This document shows positions 35,286 to 37,640 of a stretch of DNA of 37,640 nucleotides, one piece after another. The notes under the pieces were generated by a model. That model did no database searches and was not told where the DNA came from. It saw only the letters and a program-made list of their open reading frames with translations. The translations under genes and the position numbers were made by a program. Source of the stretch: Pseudomonadales bacterium (GTDB lineage: Bacteria > Pseudomonadota > Gammaproteobacteria > Pseudomonadales > Azotimanducaceae); the NCBI GenBank assembly GCA_030728785.1, contig JANQYP010000012.1, positions 1-37,640 of the forward strand, in the 5' to 3' direction. The first letter of the stretch is position 1. Each line of letters begins with the position of its first letter.

Positions 35286-36257
35286 TCAAGGGTCAGTGGT
35301 GTAGGCCCAGGGAATTTCGTTGTAGATCAGGAATGTGTCAAAGCTGTAGATTCCCGGCCCGGTCACCTTGGTAGTGGCCTCAACGGCTGTTTTTAGCATC
35401 GCCACGGTCATTTGCATGGGGGGTTCCTCGGGCTGCCAGGTGGTGCCGATGGGATAATCGATACCAGGCTTGTTGGTCATTTCAATATGGTTATTGATGA
35501 GGTGGGAGACAGGGTAGTCTGTCGCCATGTCATCCAGACGTTTGATGCTGGCCTTCCAGGCTGCCCAGTCCTCGAGGTACAGGCGACCGCGATAGAACAT
35601 ATCGCCCGTGTACAGCAAATCCGTCCAGGTATCATAAAAGGCAATTTCTGAGCTTTGGTGCCCCGGTGTGCCGGTGACAATTAATTTCCTGCCCCCCAGG
35701 TCAAATGTCAGGCGTTGTGCCGGATAGTTGCTGAAACCCCAGAAATCCATCACCTCTTCGTGGGTCAGGCCAACCATCAGGGTGTTGGGACGGCCAACAA
35801 ACTGATTCCAGGCCGCGTAGTGATCGCCGTGGAGATGGCTGTTGGCGACAATCAGCTGAATATTGTCCTGCTTATGTTTGGTTTCCCAGGCGGCGATAAT
35901 GTCATCAACCACTTTGCGTAACGGGAACAACACGGGCGAGGAGGTTGAGCCCTGGTCAATCAGCATGACCTTGTTGTTGCCAAACAGCAGGTACATAAAG
36001 GCGCCCTCATAGTTGATGGCCTTGTTCTCGCGCAATATCCAGGTGTGGTCGTTGTAGGCATGGACCTGGACCGCAGGATCAGTATTGTCCATGGCAGATT
36101 TTGAACCGTGAATCCAACTCTCTGGAAAAGTCCCGGCAGCCCGCTGGTCCGCAGAGAAATTGATGGTTGGCATAGCCAGTGAGGTGGCGTTTTCTACCCC
36201 AAAAAGCAGCAATGTGACAAAGCCGATGCCCAGCATGGTGGTGAGAGGTTTAGGCAT
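35286..36257 (-). CDS. MBL-fold metallohydrolase, secreted
   Basis: 323 aa; signal peptide; SHLHGDHYAAW, GTPGHQSSEIAFYD, LLYTGDMFYRGRLY, HLINNHIEM metal-ligand motifs. Confidence 0.92.
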   Translation of the reverse strand: MPKPLTTMLGIGFVTLLLFGVENATSLAMPTINFSADQRAAGTFPESWIHGSKSAMDNTDPAVQVHAYNDHTWILRENKAINYEGAFMYLLFGNNKVMLIDQGSTSSPVLFPLRKVVDDIIAAWETKHKQDNIQLIVANSHLHGDHYAAWNQFVGRPNTLMVGLTHEEVMDFWGFSNYPAQRLTFDLGGRKLIVTGTPGHQSSEIAFYDTWTDLLYTGDMFYRGRLYLEDWAAWKASIKRLDDMATDYPVSHLINNHIEMTNKPGIDYPIGTTWQPEEPPMQMTVAMLKTAVEATTKVTGPGIYSFDTFLIYNEIPWAYTTDP

Positions 36258-36311
36258 GTGGGTGCTCCGTCTGAGATGTCGGTAAGTCGTGTATTTTGGA
36301 TCTGTGCGGCA

Positions 36312-37496
36312 TCAGAACAGGGTCCTTGTCAGCAGCCAGTAGGTGCCTGTGCCGGCAATGGCGACAGTTGCCGGATGGGCCACCATGGGCTCATACCAGC
36401 TTCTGCGGCGAAACCAGCCCAGCAGCATAAAAGCCACCAGCAGAACCGTCAGCTGGGCCAGTTCAACACCCAGGTTGAACAGTCCCAGGGCCGTCAGGAA
36501 TTGATCCTCCGGCAGCTTGAAATCGCGCAGCGCGGAAGCAAAGCCGAGGCCGTGGAGCAAACCAAACAGGCAGACGACGCTGAACCGAAAAGGCGCAAGT
36601 TTGGATGCGTACAGATTGTCGACGGCCACATAGATGATGGATAACGCAATTAATGGTTCGACGATATTCGCCGGGGCGGAGATAAGGCCATACATGGACA
36701 GGCCCAGCGTCAGGGAATGCGCCAGGGTAAAGCCGGTGACCTGCCAGAGCAGTGGCGTCAGGCCCGTTGCCAGAAAGAACAGGCCAAGAATAAACGCTAT
36801 ATGATCCAGTCCCTGAGGAATGATGTGCTGAAAGCCAACGGCAACCCAGCTTAAGCCAGGCAACAGCGCCTGGGTTTTATGGATTGCCAGCGCCAGCAGG
36901 TCTGATGTTGAGTTTATGCTGCCCGTCAGTTGCATGGGGCGCGTAATGCGGTTGCTGTCCGTGAGTAGTCGTGAAGCAGGTAAGGCCGCGCCACTGATGT
37001 CGATGCGCACCAGGCATGGCCACGGAATCTGCAGTGTGTCGTCAAGTTGAACACTGACCTGTTCGGCATCCTGCAGGTCGGCCCGATACACTAACGTGGC
37101 CATTTGCGGCGTCATGGTGTTTGCCACCGCTGCCAGTGACTCTGCCTCAAACTGCCAGCTGACCAACGTTTTGCTGAAGCTGCGATCACCCGCCAGCAGT
37201 TTGATGTGACGGTCAAGTTGCGCCAGCACCTCTGCCGCGAGGTGTTCCTGCTGCCCTGGGGGTGCCTGGCTAAGCGTCCAATAGGCTGCCGGTGTCATCA
37301 GGGACTGGCCAAGGTCTATCACCACAGTTAACTCAGCCATGCCGGATGTCTGGGTTTGCAGCGCCATGCGGGTCATGTTTAACATGTGGGCCTGGGCTGT
37401 TGTGGTAGACGCCAGGCTGAAAAGCAGGCACAGCAGGGCACCAAATCCGAGGCGAAGGCTTTTTGACAGGCTGCTTAGTGTGCGATGAGTTTCCAC
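36312..37496 (-). CDS. HupE/UreJ family membrane protein
   Basis: C-terminal LPGLSWVAVGFQHIIPQGLDHIAFILGLFFLATG...TGFTLAHSLTLGLSMYGLI...LFGLLHGLGFASALRDF typical of HupE/UreJ_2; N-terminal extracytoplasmic region. Confidence 0.88.
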   Translation of the reverse strand: METHRTLSSLSKSLRLGFGALLCLLFSLASTTTAQAHMLNMTRMALQTQTSGMAELTVVIDLGQSLMTPAAYWTLSQAPPGQQEHLAAEVLAQLDRHIKLLAGDRSFSKTLVSWQFEAESLAAVANTMTPQMATLVYRADLQDAEQVSVQLDDTLQIPWPCLVRIDISGAALPASRLLTDSNRITRPMQLTGSINSTSDLLALAIHKTQALLPGLSWVAVGFQHIIPQGLDHIAFILGLFFLATGLTPLLWQVTGFTLAHSLTLGLSMYGLISAPANIVEPLIALSIIYVAVDNLYASKLAPFRFSVVCLFGLLHGLGFASALRDFKLPEDQFLTALGLFNLGVELAQLTVLLVAFMLLGWFRRRSWYEPMVAHPATVAIAGTGTYWLLTRTLF

Positions 37497-37640
37497 CAGC
37501 GGAACAAAGCAATTAATGTGCCGCTAACTCCCAGATGACCAATTGAGCCTGAATTCAAGGCGCGGAGCAGAGTGAGGCGCCCGCAGTTTGGTGCCAGGCA
37601 AGTGCAAATCATCCATTGCGCACCACATTACGGCTGCCAG

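Overview
37.6 kb of a bacterial chromosome with gammaproteobacterial-looking gene content (taxonomy inferred, not tested). No rRNA, tRNA or CRISPR array was recognised. Main blocks, left to right: (1) 1-906, the edge of an integron-type cassette array: the 3' end of a VapC/PIN-like toxin, an attC site, a TrpF-like (phosphoribosylanthranilate isomerase family) cassette and a second attC, followed by a degraded patatin-like remnant. (2) 1661-8872, a TonB-dependent receptor divergent from a LysR regulator, then a lyase of the fumarase/aspartase superfamily with a signal peptide and a lipoprotein gamma-glutamyltransferase; a near-identical 15-bp dyad (ATAAC-sTCAG-GTTAT) lies before both transcription units. 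(3) 9049-17089, a TIR-TM-TPR protein, a small Cys-rich secreted protein, an HtaA-like protein, a tandem-duplicated HxlR regulator, a carotenoid oxygenase, a 2OG-Fe(II) oxygenase-like protein, a YcxB-like protein and an S1/P1 nuclease. (4) 17202-28337, a phosphate-themed region: a PiT transporter, two metallophosphoesterases, and an amphi-Trp / PhoU-APH kinase fusion / ATP-grasp / HprK-related kinase operon resembling the functionally uncharacterised GAK (Grasp And Kinase) gene set, followed by a phosphohexomutase, an acyltransferase and a VF530 protein. (5) 28418-37496, a dicarboxylate/amino acid symporter, a lipoprotein with a GNAT-like domain, an NMT1/Tau-type ABC transporter, a tandem pair of MBL-fold proteins of which one has lost essentially all metal ligands, and a HupE/UreJ protein. 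Best candidates for under-described systems: the GAK-like operon with its PhoU-kinase fusion, the exported lyase/GGT/TonB regulon, and the live/dead MBL pair beside the ABC transporter.
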